A program made the translations under genes and the position numbers. From Blakeslea trispora (lineage: Eukaryota; Mucoromycota; Mucoromycetes; Mucorales; Choanephoraceae), in NCBI GenBank assembly GCA_025331445.1, contig JAIWNE010000168.1, positions 1 to 48,221 on the forward strand: 48,221 nucleotides of DNA, written 5' to 3'. This document shows positions 1-11,029 of this stretch, one piece after another. The stretch's first letter is position 1; each line of letters opens with the position of its first letter. The notes under the pieces are model-generated. The model was not told where the DNA came from. It worked only from the letters and a program-made list of their open reading frames with translations, and ran no database searches.

Positions 1-265
1 AAGCCTCTCCATATGCTCTCCCGATACCCTAAACGCTACGTTTGTACCCAAATTAAAAAAATCATAAAAACCTACAAAAAAAAATATAAAATCCCTAAAA
101 AAAAAAAAAAAAGGAAGCACCATGTTTGTACCCAAACCAAAAAAAAAAAAATACAAAAAAAAATATAAAAACTTAAAAAAAAAAAAAAAAATTAAAAAAA
201 TCAAAAAATTAAAAAATATAAAAAAAAAAAAAAAAAAAAAATGAAGCAGTACGACTGTTTGTAAG
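1..265. other. A-rich intergenic DNA with a short duplicated motif
   Basis: No gene is visible. The stretch is dominated by A homopolymers broken by short islands. The 13-mer GTTTGTACCCAAA occurs at 40-52 and again at 124-136, each followed by an A/TATAAAA-rich tail, so this looks like a degenerate tandem duplication of about 84 bp. It borders the inverted-repeat element that starts near 266. Confidence 0.5.
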
Positions 266-1251
266 AAGGCACAACACTTTCCAAGAAGCAATAGTTGGTC
301 CCCCCGGCAAGCCTTATGAATCTCTGACGAAGCATCACTCCCAAGGTCTGTTTGTCGCTCTGATGCCTTACTTCCAGGAGGAAGAAGGAGAAAAGAGTGC
401 ATCTGCGGAATACTGTAGCCTCAGGGTATTGTCAAGTAGTCTGTAAGTCCTAGTGATCCTGTCTTGGCGGACTCGAACCAATCGGTGGCTACTCTTACCA
501 ACGAGGATGTCCTTGTCGACGCCTACGAACCCGGTTTCTCTTGCATCAAACTGGATGCCTCTGGCTGATCTCCTGGATACTGCTTGTACCAGACGCTCTG
601 GTGTGTGAGTACAAGTACAAAGCATACCCCTTTTCTTACTTTCCCTTTTCTTTTTTGTCTTTCTTCTCTCTCCTTTTTTCTTCAGGTAAGTATTTGTTTC
701 TCACTGGCTGGCAACCCTGCTAGTCAGTAGGTCTTTCTTTGTTTGTGTTCATTTTTTCTCTGTTTATCTGGCTCTGGCTCTGCTTGCAAGAAGGTGTCTT
801 GGCTTGCTATCCAGGTAGACATAACGGCTTTCTAAGCTTAGTTTACTTATGCCTCTTGTTCTTATGTTTCTGGATACTGGTGCCTCTTGTTCTCATACTT
901 CCGGAGATGATGGTGCCGGTAGTTGAAGGGAGATAGCTATGCTGAAGGTTTGTTGTAATTGAAATTCGTTAGTAGTAGGTTGTTCGTCAAGGTATCCTCT
1001 GCGGTAGGGGTAGTCACTGAGCGGTTCTTGTCTGTCCAAGATGGGTGATCTAGGTCTTATGGGCTACTTGGCTTTACTCTGGGGTTTTACAGTGTTCTTC
1101 AGGTGTACTTCTTTTTTCCTTCTTCCTCCAAGTAAGGTATCAGAGAGGCAAATGGACTTTGGTTGTGATGTTAGTCAGACTTCATTTGGCTTGCTGGGAA
1201 GACCTTCTATTGTTTGTCAAAAAAATAAAAAAAATGAAAGTGTTGTGCCTT
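266..1251. mobile_element. Decayed foldback-like element with long inverted arms
   Basis: The outermost 16 bp, AAGGCACAACACTTTC at 266-281, recur exactly inverted at 1236-1251. Similarity continues inward: the left arm (about 266-540) aligns with the reverse complement of about 965-1251. It shares blocks such as CAATAG..GGTC, GGCAAGCC/AGCAAGCC, ATGAA..TCTGAC, ATCAC..CCAA, CAAGTAG, ACCTAG and GAGGAT, with an A/T-rich insertion in the right arm. The 540-965 loop carries no recognisable transposase. Open frames over both arms hit stops at matching places, so they are not genes. A non-autonomous DNA transposon (foldback or MITE type) or an old inverted duplication are the two explanations. No clear target-site duplication was seen. 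Confidence 0.55.
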
Positions 1252-2164
1252 ATATAAAAGTCTTTTTTACGAGTGTATTGATTGTCAAATAAACAAATAC
1301 ATTGTGTTTGCCATTAAATAAAACCGCTTGGTTTGTTAACTGATAAGTCTTCTTTAATGTATGCTGATATTATTTATTCAAAACTGAGATATTTTGTATT
1401 AGTTGCTTAAAAAAATAAATTACTGGCGTATGTAATTGATTTGATTTGGACGATTGCTTTCTGAGTTTAAGGCTTCTTTGTTTCATCCAGAACGAAACCT
1501 CAAATGCCTATTGTTAAAAAAAAGGGATATTTGTAGTAATCTAAACTGATGGGTCTATTGTAGGGAAAAAAGTACATGTTTCAGGGAAGCAACCTATTCA
1601 GCACCATCAAATGCTTGGAGTGTGAGACCTTTTTGCAACGCCATACATTAGAGAGTAGAGATGTTTCTAAAAGATTCACAAAGAAACATGATTTGATACA
1701 AGAAAGGCTTTAGAGTTGCTTCACCAAACAGAAACAGAACAGACAAATCTTTAGAACAATGAATGCTTAGTCAAATCAAAGCTCTGGTTTTAAACTAATA
1801 AATTGATTTAGTCAATCTGGATATCTCATTGTTTTTATTTCTCTCTCTCTCTAATGATTTTAATGCAGGTAAAAAGCACTCGGGCGAGTATATCATGAGC
1901 AAGTGTTGATTGCAAAGTCTGGCCTGCTCTATTCCAATCCATGCGAGTCAAGAGTGACACAAAATGGAAGGGGAACCAATGATTTTAAACAGCGAACTCG
2001 ATTCAAGGGAATTTGGATTTTTATTTTTTATTTCATTGTATTTATTGAGGATGCGTTCGAAATTCATCGTTGTCAGTGCCGACTATTATCACCAACACTA
2101 TCACTGTTGAAATATACCGAGATGCAAAACAAGAGCGCGTAGAGCAACTGATTAGTGTCAAAAG

Positions 2165-2168
<4 letters not shown>
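1252..2168. other. Intergenic, nothing identified
   Basis: AT-rich DNA with short open frames only. Nothing here has a recognisable domain, a plausible splice structure or an RNA-gene signature. Confidence 0.4.

Positions 2169-2214
<46 letters not shown>
2169..2214. repeat. (GA)n microsatellite
   Basis: About 22 uninterrupted GA dinucleotides. Open frames across it are low-complexity artefacts. Confidence 0.95.
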
Positions 2215-2218
<4 letters not shown>

Positions 2219-2361
2219 AACCGGCAACTTGTATTGACAGACGCAGAGTGATTGAATGGAAAGAGAGCTATGCTTTTTATTGCATTTTGCTTCGTTTGGT
2301 TTATTGTTTAGACAGTAACTTGAAATAAAGGTACCTACAAGCATACTTTATATTTTGGCTG

Positions 2362-2362
2362 C

Positions 2363-2450
<88 letters not shown>
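2362..2450. repeat. (TTG)n microsatellite, about 29 units
   Basis: A near-perfect trinucleotide tract of about 88 nt. The poly-leucine open frame running through it has no flanking protein signal and is not called as a gene. It is probably highly length-variable between strains. Confidence 0.95.
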
Positions 2451-3540
2451 CAATCACCAAGATATCGGTTGCAATCTATTCCACGGCCCTTTTTCTTTCT
2501 TTCTTTCTTTCCTTCCTTCTTTTAGCCGGTGCAACATCTACTTTTAGCTGGTAAGCCTGAGTGTTGATTGGAGGCTTAGACACGGAAGATAGACACGGAA
2601 GATAGACAGACTCTCAGTAACAGGAATAGCGAGTTTAGTCAGCAAGCATACAGCCTCAGAGAGTCGAGGGTCAAGCTGCAGAATGAAGGATTGGATCGAG
2701 GTTGCTCAAGAAAAAAGTGGAAAAAGAGCAGAAGAAAAGGAAGAAGACGACGAAAAAAAAAAGATAGAGATAGCCGGTACAACGAGCGATACAGTATCCT
2801 GTTGTATTGCATTGCACGATGGAGAAAGAGAGGAAGAGGAAGTTGATAGATGGTCCAAAGGACGGTCCAAAGGATGGCCGTATCATCTCAGTATAAAATT
2901 ATCTGCCAATTCGTCGATGATCAACATAGCGCCACAGTATAGCACATTCAATCATATGCTCTTGACTTGTATTGAACTCTGTCTGCGTTACCCTGCATCT
3001 ATGTACAATTATCTATGAAATGCGGTGGAGGAGAATGACGAGGATCAGAAACAGCGTGGCAAATATAGCAGTGTGAGGAGCATATGAGGAACATTTGAGG
3101 AAGATGCAGCACAGCCAAGTGATGGGGAAGGCTTTTGTTCAAGTAGTTTGACAGCATGTGGTTGCAGCCCCGGTGAATATGCCGGATACGGATACGGATA
3201 CAATTCCGTGATCAAATGTACTGATGAGAGCAACAAAGGGCTATCAGAGCATCATACAGGTTGGAATGAGTACAGATTAATCTGAGTCTATGGGAGGGGA
3301 CGAAAGAGCATGTAAAGCAGATCAGCTTGAAGAAGAAACATTTTTAAGCCAACAAATGAGACTTTATTGAGACGGTTCACAACAGCAACAATACGAAGCT
3401 GTATTCTTTGTTTTATGCTTTTAGCATCCTCAATTACCATACTTTTTTTTTAGCACATGCTCTTTCCATCCACCCCTTTCAGAAAAATAAAATAAAATTG
3501 ACTGACTTGGTAGAACTAACAATTTGCGCTTTTGTTGTCC
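2451..3540. other. Intergenic, one doubtful small open frame
   Basis: A 111-codon plus-strand frame at 2683-3018 begins with a highly charged Lys/Glu-rich stretch. It shows no domain, has no obvious promoter or splice context, and is not called. A 15-bp unit (ACACGGAAGATAGAC) is directly repeated near 2580-2610. No other feature was seen. Confidence 0.35.
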
Positions 3541-4790
3541 CTATATCTTCTTTTCCTCAGGCCGCACAATTTCTTTAAGCTCCTCCATAATCCAGGCCTC
3601 TTTCTCATCACTTACAATAGCAACGACATCAATAAAAGATTGAATGTAATCGCTTTCTTTTAATGGAACAAACACAGCTAGAATCCCTTGCCATTTTCGC
3701 TCTTGAGGAGCAATGTATGGAGGCTTTGGGTACCCTTTCTGGATCATGCTTGAGATGTGAAAGACTTTCGCGTCTTAAGCAAGAGTCAATTGTGGATCAA
3801 GTGACTGGAATACTTTGAGTCCTTATATTCTACCTCCCATGACACTTTGAAACTGGATCTCTTCTACCACTTGGTATTTAAGATGCGCTGCATAATTTCA
3901 GAGCCCTTGCTTACGATGAACGGGCATAAGCTGTGACTTTTTTGAGGATAGAGATGACTTTACATTATTTTGCGGGCTGATAATACTCAAATCAGGAATC
4001 TTGCTTAAACCGGGCATTGGACCTTCAAGGTTTTCTTTTCCTTCTTTTTTTTTTTGGATGCTACAACATCAGTTATATTACTGCCGTTTTGATCAGCAAT
4101 AAAATTTAATCAATCCTTTTTATTATTTCTAAACTAGTCAAACATCAGTAACAATGGCCATGATTATAATGAAGTAGAGCTTTACAGCCAGCTTACACTC
4201 AAATTGCAAAGCAAAAGCTGCACAGACTTATACAATACTTTTCATGAAGCTCGTCATTGGACTCCTCAACATGCTCGGAAATGTCATATAAATTATCTTG
4301 ACAAAAAAGCATGAAAATAGATAGAGAAGCAGCAGCAGTCTCAGTAAAGTGTTTGTTGCGAACAATACAAGTCCCTCTGCCATATATCCTTTACAGAGAT
4401 GATTCTCAATCTCAAGCCTGACAACTGCTGAAAGAGGAAGAGATTTCAAGTCATCGACACTGCCGGATATATAGTTGTGTTGACTTCCTCATAATAGATA
4501 ATGATAGTATTTGGGTCATCATTCAAGCAGCTGACTTCTAGCGTACCCTGATCACCAATCTTCTTTGAAGCTCGTCAAAGTGGCCTGATGGTAGTACTAC
4601 TGCCCTTCTTGGTATAAGTTCTATGGCATTGACACTAGTAATAGTTTGTCCAAAGCTTATTGGTTCTTTGGATAATTGGTTAAGTTGAAGCTATTGCTGA
4701 ATGTAAATTTCGGTGGAAAAGTTCGCTCAATCCCCCCCTAAAGACTTGGGCTCGTGTTGAATATATGCTTCGTATTCAGAGGCTGACATG
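3541..4790 (-). pseudogene. Decayed protein gene of unknown family
   Basis: Reading the minus strand from an ATG at about 4789, the sequence is protein-like in shifting frames (it begins MSASEYEAYIQHEPKS). Further on come segments such as EPISFGQTITSVNAIELIPR, DDPNTIIIYYEEVNTTISGS and LPLSAVVRLEIENHLCKGY. The last 120 codons are one frame with in-frame stops at 3898-3900, 3823-3825 and 3775-3777. After these the frame is clean to the stop at 3541, through KGYPKPPYIAPQERKWQGIL. Stops in otherwise good coding sequence, plus frame changes upstream, mark a pseudogene rather than introns. I do not recognise the family; a lineage-specific or transposon-borne gene are both possible. Confidence 0.6.
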
Positions 4791-4987
4791 GTAATTCTGC
4801 TAGTTTCAATAGGAGCATATGCTTGGAGGAGAAGTGAAGAAGGATTAATAAGGAAATTGCAGTTAGACTTTAAAAAACTAGTCACAAGTTAAAGACTAAG
4901 CCTCTTTTTTTTTTTGGGAAGGTACGTAACCAGAAATAAACTGTTTACACTTTTTTTTTTTATCTCTATAACTACTGGGCTCATGTA

Positions 4988-5345
4988 AAAGTGTTGTGCA
5001 TATATCAGCATCCTGCCTGGGGAGGTAATAGCCCAGGGCTGTTTGCTCTGATCTGTGTGCGCGCTCTAACAGGAGAGTGAAAACTCTCCACCCAGTCATT
5101 CTTGATTCTCTGAACCTGTGGACGTGTTCAAACATGTCGTGACGGGACTGTGCGCATATAACAGCATCCTGCCTGGGGAGTAGTATCCCAGGGCAGCTTG
5201 CATATGTATGCGCGTTATCGCAGGAGATTAAATATCTTTCCTTCTAACTATTTTTTATTTCTCTGCATCTGTGGGCATATACAAGCGTGTCGGTATAGGT
5301 GTGTGGCACATACAGCATCCTGCCTGGGGCAACAAGTCACTTTGT
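4988..5345. repeat. Tandem repeat (about 150-156 bp) with conserved hairpins
   Basis: The 17-mer CAGCATCCTGCCTGGGG occurs at 5006-5022, 5162-5178 and 5313-5329, spacings of 156 and 151 bp. The first two units are similar over their whole length and the third is truncated. Each full unit can form CCTGGG/CCCAGG (5016-5021 with 5032-5037; 5172-5177 with 5187-5192). Unit 1 also has a 7-bp stem (5072-5078 with 5083-5089) and a 6-bp stem (5121-5126 with 5133-5138). Weaker counterparts exist in unit 2, some using wobble pairs. No tRNA, 5S or snRNA identity was recognised, and no coding frame persists through the units. Confidence 0.7.
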
Positions 5346-5906
5346 ATGTGCAATTTTTTCTTTAGTTCATATCAAAGTTGAAGTTCAACAGACTTTGCAA
5401 ATATTTACGTAATCGAATTTACAACAGTAGACGTTTATACTTGATAAATTACTGCACACCTTAACGTGCTGTGCAAAGTTCAGAACATATACGTTTCAGT
5501 TAAAGAGCAAGATAGTAGACTTCCTGATGATCAAGGCGTTTATTAACTATGCGTTGGCATTCTTTTTGCTGCTTAGTTAGGATTAATCGAATATTATAAT
5601 TGTCCAATAAAAAAAAACCTTCGTTTTTTCAAAACCGTATATTGTGGATAAAGATGACAAGTGATATTACATATGTAAACATCAACCAACAACAATAGAC
5701 ACAATTACTTGTATAGGCCAGAACATCGCGTAATGATCTGCCATAATAAATTTCTTACTTGTATATAAAGAAGTTATTGCATGATTTTGGTTCTGAGAAA
5801 ACATACCATTTAAACCCAGATGCGTATTCACTAACCTTAGCGCGTTGACTTCATCATTTTACTTTTTTTTTTTCCTTTAATAGCACGCGTTTGTTCTTAC
5901 ATTAAT
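5346..5906. other. Upstream region of TOP3B, nothing specific identified
   Basis: AT-rich non-coding DNA leading to the TOP3B start codon at 5907. I see no clear TATA element or RNA gene. Confidence 0.4.
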
Positions 5907-8900
5907 ATGACGCCTTGCAAAGTACTAATGGTAAATGAGGCTTACTGTCGACATTGTATGTACAGAACCACTTATCCTATTGTAAATAGGTGGCAGAGAA
6001 GCCTTCATTAGCTGAGTCACTGAGTCGACTACTTGCACCTGATGGACAAGTAAGTTGACTACAACGTATGCACAACCAGTATCTAACTCTGGTTTCAAAC
6101 AGTTTATTACACACAAACATGCAACACCTATCCATGAATGGAAAGGTAGCTTTCAGAACGAGCCTGCAGAGTATCGATTCACTTCAGTCACAGGCCATGT
6201 GTATGGTCTTGACTTTACAAAAGAATACAACTCATGGGATATTGATCCTGTCAAATTATTTGAAGCAAAGACAATTAAGCTGGAATCTAATCCTAAAATG
6301 AGACTTATTCAGCATCTGCAGAGTGCTGCTAAAGGTGTGGATTACCTTGTGTTATGGCTTGACTGTGACCGTGAAGGCGAAAACATTTGTTTTGAGGTGA
6401 TTGAGAACTGCTTGCCTTCTATGAAGCGTCCACAAAACAGTGGTAAAATGTCGCATGTGTATCGTGCAAAATTCTCAGGTATTAAAAGAACGATAAAGAG
6501 ATTCAAAGCTGAAAGGGGGGAGGGTAACCCATACTAATTTTCCTTCTCTCTGTTTTTTTTTCTTAACATATCAGCAATTACAAAGGAGGATGTGAGAAGA
6601 GCGATGAAAAACTTAGTTAGACCTAATGAGGATGAAGCAAAAGCCGTAGATGCTCGACAAGAGATTGATTTAAGAACAGGCGTTTCATTTACTCGCTTTC
6701 AAACTCGATTTTTTCAAGGGAAATATGGCAACTTGGATTCAACTGTGATTAGTTATGGACCCTGTCAGACGCCAACACTATCTTTTTGTGTAGAGCGACA
6801 TGACAGAATCCAAGGATTTCAGCCTGAGCCATTTTGGTCTGTTCATTTGACTGTATCTAAATCAGATATGCCTTTGAAATTATCATGGGGAAGAGAAAGA
6901 GTATTTGATCGACAGATTGGGACAATGTTTGTCAATAGAGTATCAGACGCAAAATCAAAAGGTGCAAAGTGAGTAGCTATGGCAATCATGTACTGAGTTT
7001 AATATCTCACATTCTCTTCTATTCCCCCCCTTTTTTTGGCTGTTATACGTACAGGGTGTTAAGCATTGTCACTCAAAAGAAGTCTAAACCAAGACCTCAT
7101 GCTTTAAATACAGTAGGTCACAATTGAAATAGAGAGAAAAAAAAAAGGAGGCCTGCAAAGAATATGAAATTGAATATGATGAATTTAGGTAGAGATGTTG
7201 AAGCATTCGTCAACTGGTCTTGGGATGAGTCCTAGTGAATGTGTAGGTATCTTCTTTTTTTTTTACAATAGTTTATACTGTAAATTGATCTGACCTATAC
7301 AACAGATGAGTCTTGCTGAGCGATTGTATATGCAAGGTTACATCTCTTATCCTCGTACAGAGACATCCAAGTATCCTGAAAACTTTGACTTGAACAGCGT
7401 ACTTCGAGAACAATCTGCACATCCCGATTGGGGACATTATTGTGCTGACTTGCTGACCAACAAGTATGACAGACCTTCAGGAGGTACTGACAGTGGCGAC
7501 CATCCTCCTATGTAATGTACATTATCTTGAGGAAGAAAAAAAAAAGAAAAAGAAGACTAACATACAGGATAGCACACCTACTCGTATAGCATACGAAGGC
7601 GATCTGCCTGGTAATGCTTGGAGGCTTTACGATTTTATTGTACGTACCTTCATTGGCTCACTCAGCTCAGGAATGAAGTACAGTACTACCAGTGTGAGTT
7701 TTGAGGTGGGTGGCGAGATGTTTGAATGCAAAGGCATCAAGATGCTGTCACCAGGCTTCACTTCTGTCATGCATTGGATAACTACTTCTGATGAATACAT
7801 TCCCGAGTTCAAAGAGAACGAAGTATTAGATATTCAAAAAGTTAGTCTTGTGGAAGGAAAAACAAGCCCTCCAGATTACTTGACCGAAGCTGAACTTATT
7901 GGCTTAATGGAACAGCATGGTATTGGTACAGATGCTTCAATTCCTACACATATTAACAACATATGTCAACGAAATTATGTACAAGTTTCTGGTGCCAAAC
8001 GATATTTGATTCCGACCAATCTTGGCATTGTTTTGATTCATGGGTAGGTAATTGATTTAATTGATACCAAAAAAAAAAAAAAATGGCGAGTAATCACTAA
8101 CATTTCAAAATGACTTAGTTATCGTAAGGCCCTATCTTTTGTGAACTATCCAATCAGAATGCTTATTCATTTTCTGTATTCCTCTCTATAGAAAAGATTG
8201 ACCCTGAGCTTTCTTTACCAACAATGCGTTCTGATATGGAACAGCAACTGAGTCTGATTGCTTCAGGAAAAGCTGCTTATGAAGAAGTATTACGATACTT
8301 TCTGGAAATGTTTGAAAAGAAATTCCTTTATTTCACAAAACAGGTAAAGAAAAACAGACCCACTTGTGTCAACAACGTCTTGATCAATTGATCTTCTTTG
8401 CTTTATAGATTGCTAATATGGATGAATTGTTTGAAGCTACATTTTCACCTTTGGCAGCAACTGGAAAGCCACTATCCAAGTGTGGTAAATGTAAGAGGTA
8501 ACATTAAAATCCCTTACCAACCATCTTGAAATAACTTTACCTATTTAAACTCTCTTCTCTTGTTGTTTATAAGATATATGAAATACATTGCTCTAAAACC
8601 AAATCGACTGCACTGTGCCACCTGTGACGAAACCTATTCACTTCCATTAAATGGTCATATCAAGCTTTACAAGGAACTGACATGTGTAAGTCTACATGTA
8701 GTTATATTGGACGACTATTTGTCTAACGAAAAGAGATAAAAGCCATTAGATGACTTTGAACTCGTGTTGTATTCAACAGGTTCAAAGGGAACAGGATACC
8801 CCATATGCCCTTGTTGTTACAACAATCCACCATTTGAGAATTTTCAAAAAGGTAAGATATGCAATGATCTGCTGTTTAATACTAAGAAAAAAAAATAGGC

Positions 8901-9461
8901 ATGGCCTGTAATCATTGTCCTCACCCAACATGTCAACACTCTATGGTGACTAACGCTGTCTGTCCTTGTCCCGAGAACGAGAATGAGAAAGATCCTTGCC
9001 AGGGCTCACTTATCTTGGATGCAACATCAGCTCCTCGTTGGAAGCTTAGCTGCAATGAATGTAACATCGTTTCTTCATTTGTTGATACAGTCAAAAGTAA
9101 GTGATGACCTTCAAAAAATAAGAACAATCATTCAACTGTTTAATCTCGATAGATGTTACTATTCAAAAGGATATGTGTGAATGTGGTTCTGTGTTACTGA
9201 AGGTTGAGTTTCGTGAAAATCAAGCGAGAGAGCCATTAGTAGGATGCATTATGTGCGAAGATGAAATAGAGAGTTTGCTGGCAACACGGTAAGAATGAAG
9301 CAATAAGCACTTATGTTCGTTTGTTTTTCGTTGCTCAAGATTGAGTCTGTAGGTTTGCAAAGAAGAATTTGAGAGCAAGATTTAAAGGAAGAAGGAAAGG
9401 TGGAAAAGGAAAAAAGAAGTTTGATCCCAAGTTGCGCAAGTTATATGCTGATATGCGTTGA
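5907..9461 (+). CDS. TOP3B: DNA/RNA topoisomerase III beta
   Basis: Type IA topoisomerase, nicking and passing single strands of DNA and, in the beta family, RNA. Exons: 5907-5930, 5990-6049, 6103-6478, 6575-6968, 7055-7112, 7189-7242, 7306-7511, 7573-8043, 8119-8123, 8192-8343, 8409-8497, 8574-8685, 8743-8851, 8899-9096, 9153-9288, 9353-9461; 850 residues. Visible are the TOPRIM start VAEKPSLAESL, the acidic motif LDCDREGE, GPCQTPTL, the catalytic Tyr about 337 in GYISYPRTET, DHPPITP, and C-terminal CxxC zinc pairs (CGKCKR, CATC, CPCC, CNHC). The zinc region and the basic tail KGRRKGGKGKKK match TOP3B rather than TOP3A. Exon 9 is only 5 nt (TTATC) but restores the family motif HGYQKIDPEL. 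AATAAA lies at 9473-9478. Confidence 0.95.
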
Positions 9462-9612
9462 GAAAGTGTTGTAATAAAGCAATTGGTTACATTTATTTGA
9501 TTTAGTCTCCCTTTATTTATGCAGCAACATGATCTACATTTTCGTTTTTCTCATCCTTTTTTTTCTTTCTTTCTTTCTTTCTTTGTCTTTTTTTTTTTAT
9601 TCTTTAGCTGAA

Positions 9613-10134
9613 ATGAAGTGGATTGTTGCTGTCTTGACAATGTGGATCTGGCCTGCATTTTGTGAAAAGCCTAGAGAATTTGAGCAGCAGTAAGTAGAGG
9701 GCTAATGTATTTGTTTTATGATGATAACTTTGTCTACAATTAGCCATATGACAATGAATCACCAAATAGAAATATCAGATGAAGTTGCATTCTTTAAAAT
9801 ACACGATCTAAACCATGATGGTTTCTGGGATGAACGGGACCTCTGGTATATGTATGGATTTGAAGGAGGCTTTGATTCAGATTCCGAATATGTCAAGTTA
9901 ATCATTCATAAGGCGTTTGAAGAGATGGATAAGAATGGAGACCGGCTTATTTCTCTGGATGAATATACTAATGCAAAACTTCCTCAAATAAATCAAAAAT
10001 ATCAGAAAGCTGAAGAAAAAGTGAAGCGGAGACAGCCTGTTGTACCAGATGATTCGCCTAATACAAAGGTAGTCAAATCATCTGATGAAGAAACAAAGAC
10101 CAGAGGAACCATACCTAATAAGTTCAGAGCCTAA
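9613..10134 (+). CDS. Secretory-pathway EF-hand protein, nucleobindin-like
   Basis: Two exons, 9613-9689 and 9744-10134, give 155 residues. The first 18 or so residues (MKWIVAVLTMWIWPAFC) form a hydrophobic signal peptide, so the product probably enters the ER. Two EF-hand loops follow: DLNHDGFWDERD (twelfth residue Asp instead of the usual Glu) and DKNGDRLISLDE (canonical). The phrases FFKIHDLNHDGF and DKNGDRLISLDEY match the calcium-binding core of nucleobindin/calnuc proteins, but the DNA-binding and leucine-zipper parts of animal nucleobindins are missing. The tail is short, basic then acidic, and low in complexity. A role in lumenal calcium binding is inferred from the family. It lies 152 bp downstream of TOP3B on the same strand. 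Confidence 0.85.
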
Positions 10135-10574
10135 CTATCACATACTGCTTGAACCTGTAAATCAAATTTTGTGTGATAACAAAAAAGAATAAATCAGATA
10201 AAAACTAATCATCTCGAACAATGGAAAAGGGACACTAAGCTTATTTTTTTTTTTTTGGAGTGAAATTAAATGAGCGCTATTTTCTTGAAATAAACAATAG
10301 ACTTTCTTGAAATAAACAAATGAATATGATTGTTTCTATTTTCAGAATGTCAAAAATAGTCATGTCTTTAGGCTAAAGGTGTGTTTGATATCCATAAAAA
10401 GATAGAGGCTTTCTACAGCCTATTCTAGATTTTTATGTGTTACACTAAAGTTCTCAATCTCATAAAATAATAAAAAAAAAAGAGATTCTCTTAGCGTATG
10501 AAAGAAGGGACATTTTGAGATAAAGATTTCCATTAGTTAGTTTATTGTTAATCTAGATTTCTTTAGAAAACCAA
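10135..10574. other. Intergenic, AT-rich
   Basis: Contains the 3' UTR of the EF-hand gene, with AATAAA near 10188. The phrase TTTCTTGAAATAAACAA is nearly repeated around 10280-10320. No gene seen. Confidence 0.4.
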
Positions 10575-10960
10575 ATGGTGATTATAGAAAATTACTTTGA
10601 CACTAGCCAAAAACAATTTGGCGAAATGATTGAACTCGATTCAAATTCTTTAACAGATTCAAATTCTTACTGCTCGAAAAGACTCAACATAGGCAAATCA
10701 TTATACCTGTTGAAACAGCCAGGACAATATTACCCAGGCAGGATCAGACAAATCGACGCTTTATTTCGTTTTGATTGCTGTTAAAGAGTCTCTATGAGAT
10801 TCAAGTTCTTTAAACAAATATTTTTTAACAAATCAGCTATTTCCAATAGACTAGTTGTTGCAAAAGAACCCATACATGTTTTGTATAAAACATGCTTTGT
10901 GGCCGTATACCAGGAAGTTGGGATCTTGATAACTGGATTTCAGATACATAACTAACTTTT
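10575..10960 (+). pseudogene. Degenerate fragment, possibly transposon-derived
   Basis: A 69-codon open frame (10575-10784) reads as protein through LYLLKQPGQYYPGRIRQI. After its stop, protein-like sequence resumes as NRLVVAKEPIHVLYKTCFV and continues to about 10960 before decaying. The interruption and the lack of start or splice context point to a relic. The arrangement resembles C-terminal parts of transposon proteins repeated in Mucorales genomes, but that is an impression from memory and the family is not named. Confidence 0.35.
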
Positions 10961-11029
10961 AAACAATCAAGTGAAATCAACAATCCAACACTTTTTGTGA
11001 ACCATGGAAGAACATGATCAGTAAGCTCT

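Noticed and set aside
440..500. A perfect tRNA B-box-like sequence on the minus strand (469-479).
   Set aside because: The flanks do not pair as a T-stem and no A-box or acceptor stem fits; it lies within the left arm of the inverted repeat.
368..625. Minus-strand frame vaguely like a retrotransposon polyprotein segment.
   Set aside because: The same DNA in the other arm has stops at matching positions and the resemblance is weak.
2365..2547. Poly-leucine open frame.
   Set aside because: It is a translation of the TTG microsatellite.
4989..5000. A 12-mer shared between the tandem repeat start and the inverted-repeat end at 1237-1248.
   Set aside because: Similarity does not extend either way, and shared 12-mers are expected by chance in a window this size.
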